From positions 2,232,001 to 2,296,000 of the forward strand of contig KV748185.1 in NCBI GenBank assembly GCA_001692895.1: 64,000 nucleotides of DNA. Direction: 5' to 3'. Every line of letters begins with the position of its first letter. Positions within the stretch are counted from its first letter, which is position 1. Position numbers and translations under genes: made by a program. Below are positions 51,414 to 60,939 of the stretch, one piece after another. Origin of the DNA: Cenococcum geophilum 1.58. Lineage: Eukaryota; Ascomycota; Dothideomycetes; Gloniales; Gloniaceae. The notes below the pieces were generated by a model, which was not told the DNA's origin, made no database searches, and saw only the letters and a program-made list of their open reading frames with translations.

Positions 51414-51770
51414 CTAAGGGACTAGTTGGTGCGAGAGACGCATATAGCCAGTAGCTCGGATGAGACAACCGGGCCACCTCTGCATCCGCTCTAAACTTGC
51501 AGTCTTCTCTACACCTTCCTTCATCTGATCTATCTCGTCCAGCAAATCGGCAAAGTTCTTTTCAGCTACATGGAACACGATAATGGCGAAGTAGGTTGCT
51601 AATCGATGCGTAAGCACCACTTGCACGATATGTCTATGATTCAGTCGACGGATGATAAGTGCCTCGTTTTTGATCTTCCAAACATATTCGGGTGTCCTCA
51701 CGCTAGGTTTTGACGAATAAAAGTTTTGCGAGCGTAAAACTGACTTTCATTACCTTTCTTGACCGGGATC
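51414..51770 (-). pseudogene. relic of a serine/threonine protein kinase catalytic domain
   Basis: The minus strand reads KIKNEALIIRRLNHRHIVQV followed by a VAEKNFADLLDEID segment and a CLIRATGY segment. In fungal protein kinases this order corresponds to the alpha-C helix glutamate (KNE), the RRLNHRHIV strand, the hinge and the helix before the catalytic HRD loop. The reading then stops, with no HRD, DFG or C-lobe. The segment upstream (about 51,700-51,770) has related text but contains stops, and no ATG starts the frame. It is therefore a truncated, non-functional fragment. The residue pattern supports the kinase call, but its short length keeps it moderate. Confidence 0.5.
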
Positions 51771-52398
51771 CGGCGTACCGGCGGCGTGCGTGGTGTGGAA
51801 GCCGTCGGACGTTATGGGAATCCTCTGTTGGTGCATTAAGAAAAAGAGAGATAAGTCTTGGCTTGCGTTTCTCTGCTTTTAACGAATGACGTTTTGTGGT
51901 CTTTTACAAATGTCTAGTTTTAGGGTCCTATCGTGCCCTTTTAAATCGGATCCTTTCAAATTACCCCTCTGCCAAAATTGCCTCGTTGAGTGCAGCCGGG
52001 AGCTAGGAACCAACCAATGACGAGCTGTGGCTGCACATTTCATACCAGCCTCAGCAAGGAACCAGGGCGGTACCACCGATTTCGGCGCATTCAGGAGAAC
52101 TCGATTTAGGAAGGTGGTGGCCAAGGGTTTTAACTGTGTAATTAACGAAAGCAAATAGGTCTGTCACCCATGGTCCTTGACTTATTCTCTCCTGTAACGC
52201 TACTCACCTATTTCCTAGTATCCTTGCATCGTACTAAGCTCACACTAGACAAAATTACTGCTACCTATTTTACGTTAACCCACATTCTAATTCTCACTAT
52301 GTCACTTATGAACCCTCGAGTCTGGCTGCTTGTTGGCTAGGTGGATGCTTCTCGCGGTTTCTGTATTACGTGTCGTCGTCAGCAACTTTGTTGCAAGA
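51771..52398. other. intergenic, no gene supported
   Basis: A minus-strand open stretch at 51,879-52,154 shows no domain. No splice pattern or repeat was recognised; composition is near normal. Confidence 0.5.
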
Positions 52399-52403
52399 TA
52401 TAT

Positions 52404-52640
52404 TGTTGACCTGAAAATAAGGTCTGAAAATGAGGACTCGTGTGTTTATTGAGTGTGGCTCTAAGGCCTCTATATATACACCAGATAGGTGATAAATAGA
52501 ATGACGACGTAGTCGTCATTCGGTAGTGGAAACAGGTAATTAGACATTCGATGAGACATATGATGGTAAATAGCGGGGTAATGAGACATAGGGTACTAGG
52601 TATCACAAACAGTGATAAGTACGTCATTCTCCGTTCGACA
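52404..52640. mobile_element. solo LTR, 237 bp
   Basis: Starts TGTTGACCTG and ends CCGTTCGACA (TG...CA) and is flanked by the identical 5-mer TATAT (52,399-52,403 and 52,641-52,645). It contains a TATA-like CTATATATACACC at about 52,468, as expected for an LTR promoter. There is no partner or internal region, so recombination between LTRs probably removed the rest. It is not visibly RIP-mutated and matches none of the other LTRs here. The minus-strand open stretch at 52,379-52,627 lies on it and is not a gene. Confidence 0.75.
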
Positions 52641-52884
52641 TATATAAAGGTTTGAGGCTACCCCTCTAATTTGGCTTATCAAATACTAAATGACTTGGAT
52701 AGACATGGCAGATCATCCGTTCCTCGAGCCACAACCCTTGTTACTTCCATAATTCCATTTGCCTTATCTTGCGTTTTACGCGAAGCGCAGAAAAGCGAGG
52801 CAAAAGCTGTTGTGGGTCTCAACAAGAACCTTAGCTGTGAAATGATGCTCCAGTTGACTTGTTGGAAAGGTGGTAAAGTTGTCC

Positions 52885-52955
52885 GAGGCTTGGCGCGTTA
52901 AGCCATGGCGGTCGGCGCTGCTAAATTCCGGCCACGACTTAACGCACCAAGCCTC
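52885..52955. repeat. 71-bp imperfect hairpin
   Basis: GAGGCTTGGCGCGTTAAG at the left pairs with CTTAACGCACCAAGCCTC at the right with one mismatch, then pairs partly further in. The loop is short. It could be a tiny inverted-repeat element or a structured RNA or DNA site upstream of the coiled-coil gene. The overlapping open stretches on both strands are products of the palindrome. Confidence 0.7.
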
Positions 52956-53315
52956 TTGCCGATGCCTCGTTTTGCCCGGTAGTCGGGCATCTAGCCAATC
53001 ACCCATGCACACGTCAAGCACAAGCCAACACGGTCACAGCCCGGCCACGATTCATGTAACATGTAGAGAAATCGGTAGGCTCAGCCTCCTCTGGCGTTCT
53101 CAAGCCTGCCAACATGTTCAAACTCCAGCCTCGCAGCCCACCTGCACCTGCACGTGACTCTCATACACCGATCTTCAGATCCCACGCTCCCCCCTCTCAC
53201 TTATGCATCTTCCTCGCTTGCGCATGTTTCTATGCATTTAACTAAGATTTGGCTTAATTAGAGTCAATCTTGGGTCTGCTCTTGTTTTTTTTGGTGTTCA
53301 GCGAGTCTTGCCGCA

Positions 53316-55127
53316 ATGGGTTTTAATCCAAAGGACCTCCTCCGCACACGATCCACCAAGAATCTTAAGAGAGAACATATCAGCACTCCTCTCCCACATA
53401 AAGGAGATATACTGCCTTCAATTCCGGAGAAACCAATAGTAGAATTCAAAGACAAGGAAATAGACCAAGACACCACCGAACAAATTCGTCAGCGAGACTC
53501 AACGATCAACCAGCTTCGATCTCACTTCACTACAAGGTATGCTGAGGCCCAAGGGCAAATTCTCAGTCTTCAGCAGCAGATCCAGGATGAAAAGCACCAG
53601 AACGGCACTCTCCGGCAGCTGGTGTATAATTTAGAGCAACGGCATCCGCTAGAGAGGGATCAAATTCAAGCTCAGTTCACTGCGAAATTGTCTGAAATAA
53701 GAAGATACAATGAAGCCCTTGAACAGCAGGTTCTGAATCAAAAGCAGCGGCATGAAAAAGAAAAGGAGAATTTGTTGACCCTGCTGCAGAAAGAAACGAG
53801 TGACGCGGATCATGCGCGGCTCCTTGAGAATGAGGCCCAGCAAGTCCAGGCTGAGATGGAGCACGTGAAGATAGTCTTTAGAGCGAAGGTTGAAGAGCTT
53901 ACTAGGACAAATCAACAACTCAGCGAAAAGGACAAAGAGTGCTTGCGGGCTTGGGAAGAAGCGACTAGACTGGCTCAGCAAAATCGAAAACTTCAGGAAG
54001 AACTGAGAGGCGCACATGACGACAAAGTTCGCGTTCAAGAAGAGCTAACCCAACGAATAAACCACCAGCAAACTCAGTTGCAAAGGACTCAGACGAGATC
54101 TGGGATTCTACGAGAAGATGTCGAAAAGTTGCGGCAGGAGCTAGGCAAGAGCCTGAGGGAGAGCAACGATTGGAAAGCACAGATATCGGACCTTCAGGAT
54201 CGCTACAATCAGCAGGGTGAGTCCTTGAGGCATTCTCAAAACTCAGCTGCATCTCTTCGTCACGACATCCGAGATGCTTCAGATATTGCTGGTGACCTGG
54301 CCCGAGAAATTCGCCGATTTCAAAACAGTGAGATACGGGCAGCTACCAAAGACGCACAACGGGCCACTCAAATCGAGCAACTCACCCAACAACTTCAAAC
54401 TCTCACATCAAATGTCGGTCGTTTGGAGCCGTTCGAGGAAGAGGCGAACCGTCTACGGCCCATGATTGGCGATTTACGAGACTCTCTACGAGAGTCACAG
54501 CGCGCCCAACGAGAAACAGAAGAGAGCCTACGAGCAGCTGAAGCCAGGAATGTCGTACGAGTGCAGAGATTCGCATTCATCCAGCAGCAGTTTGTAGATC
54601 TAAATATAGAGAATGAACAGTTGAAGCATGAGGTGAGCGATCGACAGCGTGATTTACAGAGCTTGAGGGGAAGGCTTTGGGCAGCCACACGAGAGATGCA
54701 AAGCGTAAAAGCAGATTCCAAGCGCATATCTGAGCTTCATCTTGACGAGCACCGGGCAGCAAGAGCTGAAGTTGATCGCCTGAAGCCGTTCGAAGAGGAA
54801 CTCGAGCGACTACGACCACAGCTTGTCGATCTGCGCACAGAGTCTGAAGGATGGAAATCTGAGGTCACTCGGCTGAAGCCGTACGAAGCGGAAGTGGGAA
54901 TCCTAAGGCCCTTGATGACCGAGCTACGGGAGTCGATTCCCCGCTGCTTCGAGCTCTTAAACAATTTTCCAGATAACGCTTTTGGAATTCAAAGGAGAAC
55001 AGGATTGTTAGGGCAGAGGTTTAGAAATCTACAGCAAGCACTTGAAACCGCGTCTAGCGGAACCACGGTGAGCGCCTCTAGCGAGGCAGAATCTATGGGT
55101 TTCAACTGGCCTTGGGAAACACAGTGA
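53316..55127 (+). CDS. large coiled-coil protein, function unknown
   Basis: A single uninterrupted frame of 603 residues from an ATG (CCGCAATGGG), with no intron needed. A basic, proline-containing N-terminus (residues 1-45) precedes a nearly continuous heptad-rich coiled coil rich in Q, E, R and L (about 55-560), then a short tail ending in GFNWPWETQ. There is no signal peptide or membrane segment, so it is probably intracellular. A motif of the form L-x-P-(F/Y)-E-x-E then L-R-P recurs at about residues 370, 486 and 518, suggesting internal repeats. Residues 370-425 align without gaps to residues 203-258 of the protein at 57,037-57,834. Coiled coils of this kind act as scaffolds, but no specific role can be assigned. 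Codon use and composition look native, without RIP damage. Confidence 0.8.
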   Translation: MGFNPKDLLRTRSTKNLKREHISTPLPHKGDILPSIPEKPIVEFKDKEIDQDTTEQIRQRDSTINQLRSHFTTRYAEAQGQILSLQQQIQDEKHQNGTLRQLVYNLEQRHPLERDQIQAQFTAKLSEIRRYNEALEQQVLNQKQRHEKEKENLLTLLQKETSDADHARLLENEAQQVQAEMEHVKIVFRAKVEELTRTNQQLSEKDKECLRAWEEATRLAQQNRKLQEELRGAHDDKVRVQEELTQRINHQQTQLQRTQTRSGILREDVEKLRQELGKSLRESNDWKAQISDLQDRYNQQGESLRHSQNSAASLRHDIRDASDIAGDLAREIRRFQNSEIRAATKDAQRATQIEQLTQQLQTLTSNVGRLEPFEEEANRLRPMIGDLRDSLRESQRAQRETEESLRAAEARNVVRVQRFAFIQQQFVDLNIENEQLKHEVSDRQRDLQSLRGRLWAATREMQSVKADSKRISELHLDEHRAARAEVDRLKPFEEELERLRPQLVDLRTESEGWKSEVTRLKPYEAEVGILRPLMTELRESIPRCFELLNNFPDNAFGIQRRTGLLGQRFRNLQQALETASSGTTVSASSEAESMGFNWPWETQ

Positions 55128-55328
55128 TATGGCAAAGCTGTAAAATTATTCCTTTCAACGTGTTAAAGAGATACCAATCCGGGACAGCAGCAGCTTTGGT
55201 GCTTACAATGCAATTGAGCTGATACTGAGGAAAAAGCTAACAAACGGACATTGAATTGATTCTAATAATATAGCCTTCATATAAGGCTAATGCAAATGCT
55301 ATTATGGTTGAGATAATAAAGAAGGGTA

Positions 55329-56585
55329 TCAGCTAAGTACAGCCCTGTACAAATGATCCAAAGCTGGGACCATCGCCCACAATGCAGTGATATCCCCCAT
55401 AGTCTTCGCGTCGGGACAAAACGAACCTGAATCGAGGAGCATTGCGCCATTCCAGATTAAGAAGCCAGAAAATACCCGACATAAATTGAATACAGAGAAT
55501 ATGACAGCTGCATAGTAGAATCTTTTTTTTGGATTGTCGTGAAAGCGTCGTTGAACATCGGTACCTGCCCATATCCCGCAAAGAAGGCAGATACACCAGA
55601 GGCTGAGCCCAAGTATGGCGCCTGCTTGCAGAATGTGCAGTCCCTTTTTAGATTGGTGGTCAGGCAGAGTGGACGAGGAGTCTACGGTGGGATTGAGGTG
55701 CCGGGCTAAGACGGCGTAGGGCCCGATGGCTACGAGGCCATAGATGCCTTCAGATACTTGCTGCATAGCGGCGTTGCGGATATATACGGATGGAGAGACT
55801 AGACTGACGAGTGATACTGCAGTTGCGGGGAGTGGTCGAATAAACCAAGCCATCACTAGACGCCAGAGATGCGGTGGGTAGGTGCCGAGAGGGCTTGAGC
55901 CACGGAGCATGACTGCTGTAATGACTGTCATTGCCACTTGGAGCGCCGTACTGCCGCCGATACTAAGTAATTGACGTGCTGTAGGACTTTCCTGAAGCGG
56001 CGAGCCGACGATTTTCCTGATCCAGGCTTGCAAGTCTTTGGCTCCGAGGATTAAACTCCACATTGCGGCGAGGGCCCATAGCGAGATGAACCAGAGGGAT
56101 ATGGAGGTGGCGGTTTGACATTCTCCGTTCTCTTGATGGATCTGCCAGAATAGTTGCTTAGAAACTGGTGCAAGAGAGCCAATTGGGGTTGTAGCAATCG
56201 ATACGGTTCCTGTAGGTATGATTGAAGTCTGAAGCGTTGGCAATGCTGTGGGTGATACTGTTGGCTGTGCAGTTGGTGGAGCGGTTGGTTGTACGGTTGA
56301 TGGAGTGGTTGGTTGTACAGTTGGTGGAGCGGTTGGCTGCACCGTGATACTGATACTTGTAGTCCTCGAGATTCCAACGCAATACGCGTCTCCTACTACT
56401 AGGCTAACACAGCTGTATTGAAGAGAAGGATTCCACGCGTAGAACTCGTCCAGAGTTATCCCAGCCTGATTGGTAACTACTTCACACGAGTTTCCTTCCT
56501 GAATAACTACGTAGTTGTTGCAATTCGCAGCAATCCCGGGAGCTGTTGGACCAGTTGGGTCTGTTCGAGCCAATAGCAGTGACAT
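55329..56585 (-). CDS. LysM-domain protein with Thr/Pro linker and multi-pass membrane region
   Basis: An uninterrupted frame of 418 residues from an ATG in CACC context. Residues 22-72 form a fungal LysM domain with cysteines at 22, 34, 59 and 69, and the hallmark segments ITLDEFYAWNPSL and GDAYCVG. LysM domains bind chitin and other GlcNAc polymers. A Thr/Pro/Gln-rich linker with VQPTAPPT-type repeats (about 80-125) follows, probably O-glycosylated. The rest has hydrophobic segments at about 162-182, 213-228, 240-262, 280-295, 317-340, 355-385 and 398-415. Fungal LysM effectors are normally secreted and soluble, so a LysM on a multi-pass membrane protein is unusual. No clear signal peptide precedes the domain, and an in-frame stop lies upstream, so a short upstream exon may be missing or the start may differ. 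The role is inferred only: cell-wall sensing or anchoring. Confidence 0.75.
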   Translation of the reverse strand: MSLLLARTDPTGPTAPGIAANCNNYVVIQEGNSCEVVTNQAGITLDEFYAWNPSLQYSCVSLVVGDAYCVGISRTTSISITVQPTAPPTVQPTTPSTVQPTAPPTAQPTVSPTALPTLQTSIIPTGTVSIATTPIGSLAPVSKQLFWQIHQENGECQTATSISLWFISLWALAAMWSLILGAKDLQAWIRKIVGSPLQESPTARQLLSIGGSTALQVAMTVITAVMLRGSSPLGTYPPHLWRLVMAWFIRPLPATAVSLVSLVSPSVYIRNAAMQQVSEGIYGLVAIGPYAVLARHLNPTVDSSSTLPDHQSKKGLHILQAGAILGLSLWCICLLCGIWAGTDVQRRFHDNPKKRFYYAAVIFSVFNLCRVFSGFLIWNGAMLLDSGSFCPDAKTMGDITALWAMVPALDHLYRAVLS

Positions 56586-57036
56586 GGTGAGATCCGAAGG
56601 GTATAGAATATTATGAGTTCATAGAGGAGGGTTTTTTACAGTCCACGACCAGATCTGCTAGACGGAGTTCCATGATGCATAGAAATTCTTCCGCCTGGTC
56701 TGCTATTTGAAAAGGTCATTAGAGCCTAGAAGTTCGGCCTTGTCTTGGCGAATTCTCGTTTCGGCCTCACCAAGCCCGCCAAAAATTGGAACTCAGCCTC
56801 GTGGCGTCTGCACGATTATTGAATGTGACTACTTTGCATAGCCGTCTGAGCCACTCGGGGCGGCCTCCCTGAGGCTAGGTGCAGTTAACAGCGCGTCCAA
56901 AAGCTGCGCAAACGCGCTAGTTTTCGGACATGACGTCTGCTCCTTTTTCTCAGTTCTGTACTTGTCTGAACTGTTCTAACTGCAATAGAACGACGACCAA
57001 GAGCATGGAACAGCACTGTTGCAATGAATATTTGAC

Positions 57037-57834
57037 GTGACCACTACCGCTGGGTTAAAGTTGAGTGATAACCCAGCCTTCCACTATCCAGACATTCTTA
57101 CTTGTAAGGAGCCGGGGCATGTCGAGAGTAAGTCAATACCAACGGTAAAAAACCCATGGAGCGAAGTTTCTGCTAACAATTCTCACGCAGATATGGCCGT
57201 GATTCCGAGACAATTACATAACCCAGCACTCGTTAATGGCCAGAGACGTCAAAATCTCCTATGGATGAGCCTTGGAATTTTCCTCGGGCTTTGTTTCGTA
57301 GCAACGATATCCGCAATCCGTGTTCGCATAGCCGGCGACCCGCTCAAGAAGTGGAAAAAGTACGCTCGACGAGTTAGTGATCGAGACCAAACCATTCAGG
57401 CCACCAATGGGCGCTTGGTCATTCAAAACGACGCCATTGAGGCGCTCAATGGGACAGTGGCTCAGCTAAGGGCAACAGTTGACACACAAGCACAGAACCT
57501 TGCCGACCTAAACGCAGAAATCAACACAAAGCGTGCCAGAATCCAGCAGCTTGAGCTCGAAGCAATTGACCTACGGCGATTTCAAGACGGGGAGCCTGAA
57601 TTACGGCACCAGATTGTGGCCGCAAATCAAGATCTGGAGAGACTAAGACCCATTGCGGCGGAAGTGGAGGGCTTGCGAGGTAGAATCGGTGGTATGAGAG
57701 ATGAAGAAAGGCGAATGAGGAGGGAATTGCAAGAAAAGAATGTTGAACTAGAGAATACAACGGCCCGAAATGCACAGTTGATACAGAGGATGGCGTTCGT
57801 ACAGCAGCAACTTGCACAAATGCAGGGTCGCTGA
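57037..57834 (+). CDS. single-pass membrane-anchored coiled-coil protein, function unknown
   Basis: The open frame gives 265 residues from a GTG at 57,037; the first in-frame ATG is at 57,193 (213 residues), just after a CACGCAG acceptor-like string. The true start, or an upstream exon, is therefore undecided. Residues 74-94 form one membrane segment (LLWMSLGIFLGLCFVATIS) with a basic stretch after it. A heptad-rich coiled coil runs from about 110 to the end. It looks like a type II or tail-out membrane scaffold. Residues 203-258 align without gaps to residues 370-425 of the coiled-coil protein at 53,316-55,127, including ARN and QR-AF-QQQ positions. The two therefore share ancestry in that segment. 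No enzyme motif is present. Confidence 0.65.
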   Translation: MTTTAGLKLSDNPAFHYPDILTCKEPGHVESKSIPTVKNPWSEVSANNSHADMAVIPRQLHNPALVNGQRRQNLLWMSLGIFLGLCFVATISAIRVRIAGDPLKKWKKYARRVSDRDQTIQATNGRLVIQNDAIEALNGTVAQLRATVDTQAQNLADLNAEINTKRARIQQLELEAIDLRRFQDGEPELRHQIVAANQDLERLRPIAAEVEGLRGRIGGMRDEERRMRRELQEKNVELENTTARNAQLIQRMAFVQQQLAQMQGR

Positions 57835-58351
57835 TGAAAAGAAGTTGGCATTGGTAGGCGTTTTGGTGGGATATCGTTCCTGTAGATGGCGCCAAGATCA
57901 ACGAAGAGTCAAAAGTTACGTAGGTTGCACATATGGTTGGAATAGTGCTCGATAACTCCATCTCAATTCTATTCATTCGGTCTTTCTGGGTATTAAGCGA
58001 TGCTCGATTAAATTTGGATGGTCTTTCAGCGGAGGCGTTTAGTACGATCTATGCTCGCAAGACTAAGGTGATGGTCTTGAAAATTTCCGGCCATGTAGAA
58101 GTAGTTGTAGTGGCTGATTCGGGGAGGGAGTAGAATGTACATATCTTTCCAATCACCCATGTCAATCCTCCTTTATCTACACCCACCTTCTATTATATAT
58201 ACACCAAGTAATCGTCATATCACATCGTCATATCACATCGTCATATCCCCACCCATAAACGTTGGAAATCCTTTAACGCCCGTATAAATAGTTCCGGTGA
58301 GTATAGAGGCTTGAATATAATAGGAACCAAAAAATCTCATCACTCACACAT
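57835..58351. other. intergenic, no gene supported
   Basis: An open stretch at 57,933-58,133 lacks recognisable features. A near-perfect tandem ATCACATCGTCAT lies at about 58,215-58,245. This region holds the 3' ends of the converging neighbours. Confidence 0.5.
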
Positions 58352-60018
58352 TTAAAACTCGCCACCACCAGCTCCTCCTAGCGCAGCAGCACCCCAGACT
58401 CCCACTAGACCCCAAAATCCGACCCTCCACCCTCGCCAAAGTCCGCGGATCCCCTGTCCCTTTCTTACTCTCGCTTTTGGCACGAATCCACTTTTTGGTG
58501 TCTGTGGTACTTTCGTGGCACCAGCAACAGGACCTATAACACTCACACCTTCTTCCCGGACGATAAACCACATTGTCCCTATCACGCCCTTATATGGTCC
58601 TACATCTACAATAGTCTTGAAATTGCGCGTGGTGGCTTCGTCCCGGCTTGGCTTACGGGAATGTGAGCGGAGGTTGCGGTATGCACCGCTAAGTCTTTCG
58701 TTCTCAAACTCTTGGAGTACAGTGACTTGACCACGTCGCAAGACAGTTTCGAGGGGTAGGCGGAGGAAGAGCTCGACGGTTGAGGATAGGAAGGTGGATA
58801 TCGAGTAGGTTGCAGGGGTGAGTATTGGGTCGATGCTAAGGGAAGAACGTAGGAGGAGTGGTGTCGATGTCGAGAAGAGTGTTGGGAGAGCGGAATGGAG
58901 GAGAGTGACTGGAACAAGTTGTGGGGGTATCATTAGAGAAGGAAGCGAGCGAAGGGAAGGGTATATATTGCGAGGAGTGGAGGATGTTGGAGTGACGATG
59001 AGCCTTTTCATTGGAATGTCAGTATATTGCTAGCTTTTATTTTCAACGACGGCTTCTAGGGATTATCATACCGGGTTCGTATGAGGTCTAGCGGCGCAAG
59101 TGCTAAGCCTGTGATTGCCGCAGCGGCGACTGCAACAACCAGGCTCACGAGCGGGTTCGGACTGTCTATGATATCTAATCCTCCGATACCATTCGCCGCA
59201 CTTCCCAGCAATGCCGGGTCTGGCACGTTTAGCAAAGCAGAAAGCAAACTCCGCGTCCAGCTTTCTGATGTTTTGAGCAGAAAGTTGTAGACAAAGGTTA
59301 TGTTAGTGCCTTTCCATACACCCCAGGCGCTTTCTTTTGCCCAAATTTGAGCCAGCGCTTCGAGTAGAGAGTCTGGTTTGCGGAGTTCGAGTTTGTGTGG
59401 CGGTTTCGTGAAGCTAGGAGTCGGCGTTGAGGAATTGGAACGACTAGGAGTGCGACGTCGTCGCTCGGGAGAGCCGGTAGAAGGAGGAGAGAAAGCTTGT
59501 GAGCGCGGCGCGGTGGAAGTAAAATAAGATGGTGAATCGGCGTCTGAATCTTCCTCCGACGGATACTGGAAGGAAATATTAGCATCCCATAATCTCAGGC
59601 GTATTTTCACATTTTAGCCTACATCTTCAAATTTCCCACTCATGTAGCTATTCGGCCTCTTTGGGTCCTCACTATTTGGCACAACGCTTGGTGGAGTCTG
59701 TCCTGGGGCCTGATACACCTGCAGCACTGTTTTTGCAACTTCCAGCGGCTGGGCCAGCAACACGGTGGTATAATTCCATATTGCCTGGTCTACCAGCTTT
59801 TTAGCCATCTCCGCCAGTGATGGCGAGCTATCCGAAAGGTAATCTCCATAATCTAAGTCTGAAAGGATATCGCGTGCGTGTGTACCGAAGCTTGGTTTTG
59901 AAGGCGGTGAATGTGATGGTGGTGCGGTATTGTTCGCGGTGGTGTCTGGTGGTAGTCCGATGGATGGCGGAATATAATACGGTCTCAATGGGTTTGAGGC
60001 ATCTCTTGAGGTGGCCAT
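58352..60018 (-). CDS. UGO1: Ugo1-like mitochondrial outer-membrane carrier-family protein
   Basis: Three exons on the minus strand: 60,018-59,623, 59,565-59,072 and 59,003-58,352. The introns are 57 bp (donor GTAGGC, branch TGCTAAT) and 69 bp (donor GTATGA, branch TACTGAC). Splicing restores an unbroken 513-residue protein and joins LDLIRT to RLIVTPTS, a carrier-type signature. Three carrier-like motifs are visible: PLEVAKTVLQ (91-100), APLDLIRTR (about 289-297) and PLETVLRR (about 379). The protein opens NPLRPYYIPPSIGLPP and ends with a GLWRGWRVGFWGLVG segment typical of fungal Ugo1. In yeast, Ugo1 links Fzo1 and Mgm1 in mitochondrial fusion; the role here is by homology. A low-complexity Ser/Pro/Arg insert follows the first intron. 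The start was chosen at the ATG in GCCATTATGGCC context. Confidence 0.88.
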
Positions 60019-60229
60019 AATGGCGGACGGAGGGTATATGGTGGTGTTGTGAAGGTTTGATTCTTCTCCCTCCATTTTCTTAACGGAGGTGTATGCGATG
60101 GCGATCATTGCTTGGAGGGGGTTCGCAGAGCGGCTGATGCAGGCGAAGCTTCAAGAAATCTTTCTACCACATGCAACCCCTCGACCATATTCACGACAGT
60201 ATTTGTTTTCATCTTACCCGTCATAAATA
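60019..60229. promoter_or_regulatory. 211-bp divergent promoter between UGO1-like gene and ferredoxin gene
   Basis: The two start codons (60,018 minus and 60,230 plus) face away from each other with 211 bp between them. No transposon or repeat intervenes. Both products act in mitochondria, so shared regulation is plausible. No specific factor site is claimed. Confidence 0.6.
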
Positions 60230-60939
60230 ATGCCACTTTTGCATTCTTCAAGCCGAATAGCGCTCTTCGCCGTTTCTCGCACCGCTTTACCCCGATCTTC
60301 ATCCCAGCAAGCATCGCAATTAAGGCATATACATATTCAGTCAAGCAATTGGAACTCGAGGAAAGCCGCAGCCATTAAGCTGCAAATATGGAGGAGTTCG
60401 GAGTCATCACAAACATATACTCGCCCTCGAGGGCCCCCTTCCGCCTCCATCCCAAATTTCGCCCGAAGTCGGCGGAGATTTTCTTCAACACCTATCTCTT
60501 GCCATGGCCACCTTACGCCCCCGAAACCAGGCGAAGAGTACGCAATTAGGTCTCTTGTATCCTCAAATATTTCTCACTGACATACCGCAGACGCAATGTA
60601 ACCTTTATTGACAAAGAGGGGCAGTCCCATACCTTCCAAGTCTCCGACAGCGACAACCTTCTCGACATCGCGCAAGTCAACGATTTAGAAATGGAGGGCG
60701 CTTGTGGTGGTTCTTGCGCCTGTAGTACCTGCCACGTTATTGTAGCATCTGACCATTACGACCTGATGCCTGAACCGGACGATGATGAGAATGATATGCT
60801 GGATTTGGCGTTTGGCCTGACGGAGACAAGCCGTTTGGGATGCCAAGTTAAAATGACGAAGGAACTGGACGGGCTGGTTGTCAAGCTGCCAAGTATGACG
60901 AGGAACATGCAGGCGAGCGATTTTGAGAGCAAGGGATAA
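60230..60939 (+). CDS. mitochondrial [2Fe-2S] ferredoxin, adrenodoxin type
   Basis: Two exons, 60,230-60,537 and 60,591-60,939, with a 53-bp intron (donor GTACGC, branch CACTGAC, acceptor CGCAG); product 218 residues. The N-terminal 90 or so residues are rich in Ser, Arg and Ala and nearly lack acidic residues, like a mitochondrial targeting sequence. The ferredoxin domain begins near PKPGEE (about 98). Cluster ligands are C141, C147, C150 and C187 (C-X5-C-X2-C...C), and the segment DMLDLAFGLTETSRLGC is diagnostic. Homologues such as yeast Yah1 pass electrons from ferredoxin reductase to Fe-S cluster assembly and to heme A or coenzyme Q synthesis. The extra C145 within the cluster loop is common in this family. 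The gene is divergent from the UGO1-like gene. It is intact, with no RIP damage. Confidence 0.92.

Noticed and set aside
53649..54964. Several minus-strand open stretches of 75-129 residues under the coiled-coil gene
   Set aside because: Antisense shadows of a Q/E/R-rich gene; no domains and no splice structure.
58515..59033. Plus-strand open stretches over the UGO1-like gene
   Set aside because: Antisense to well-supported exons, with no recognisable domain.
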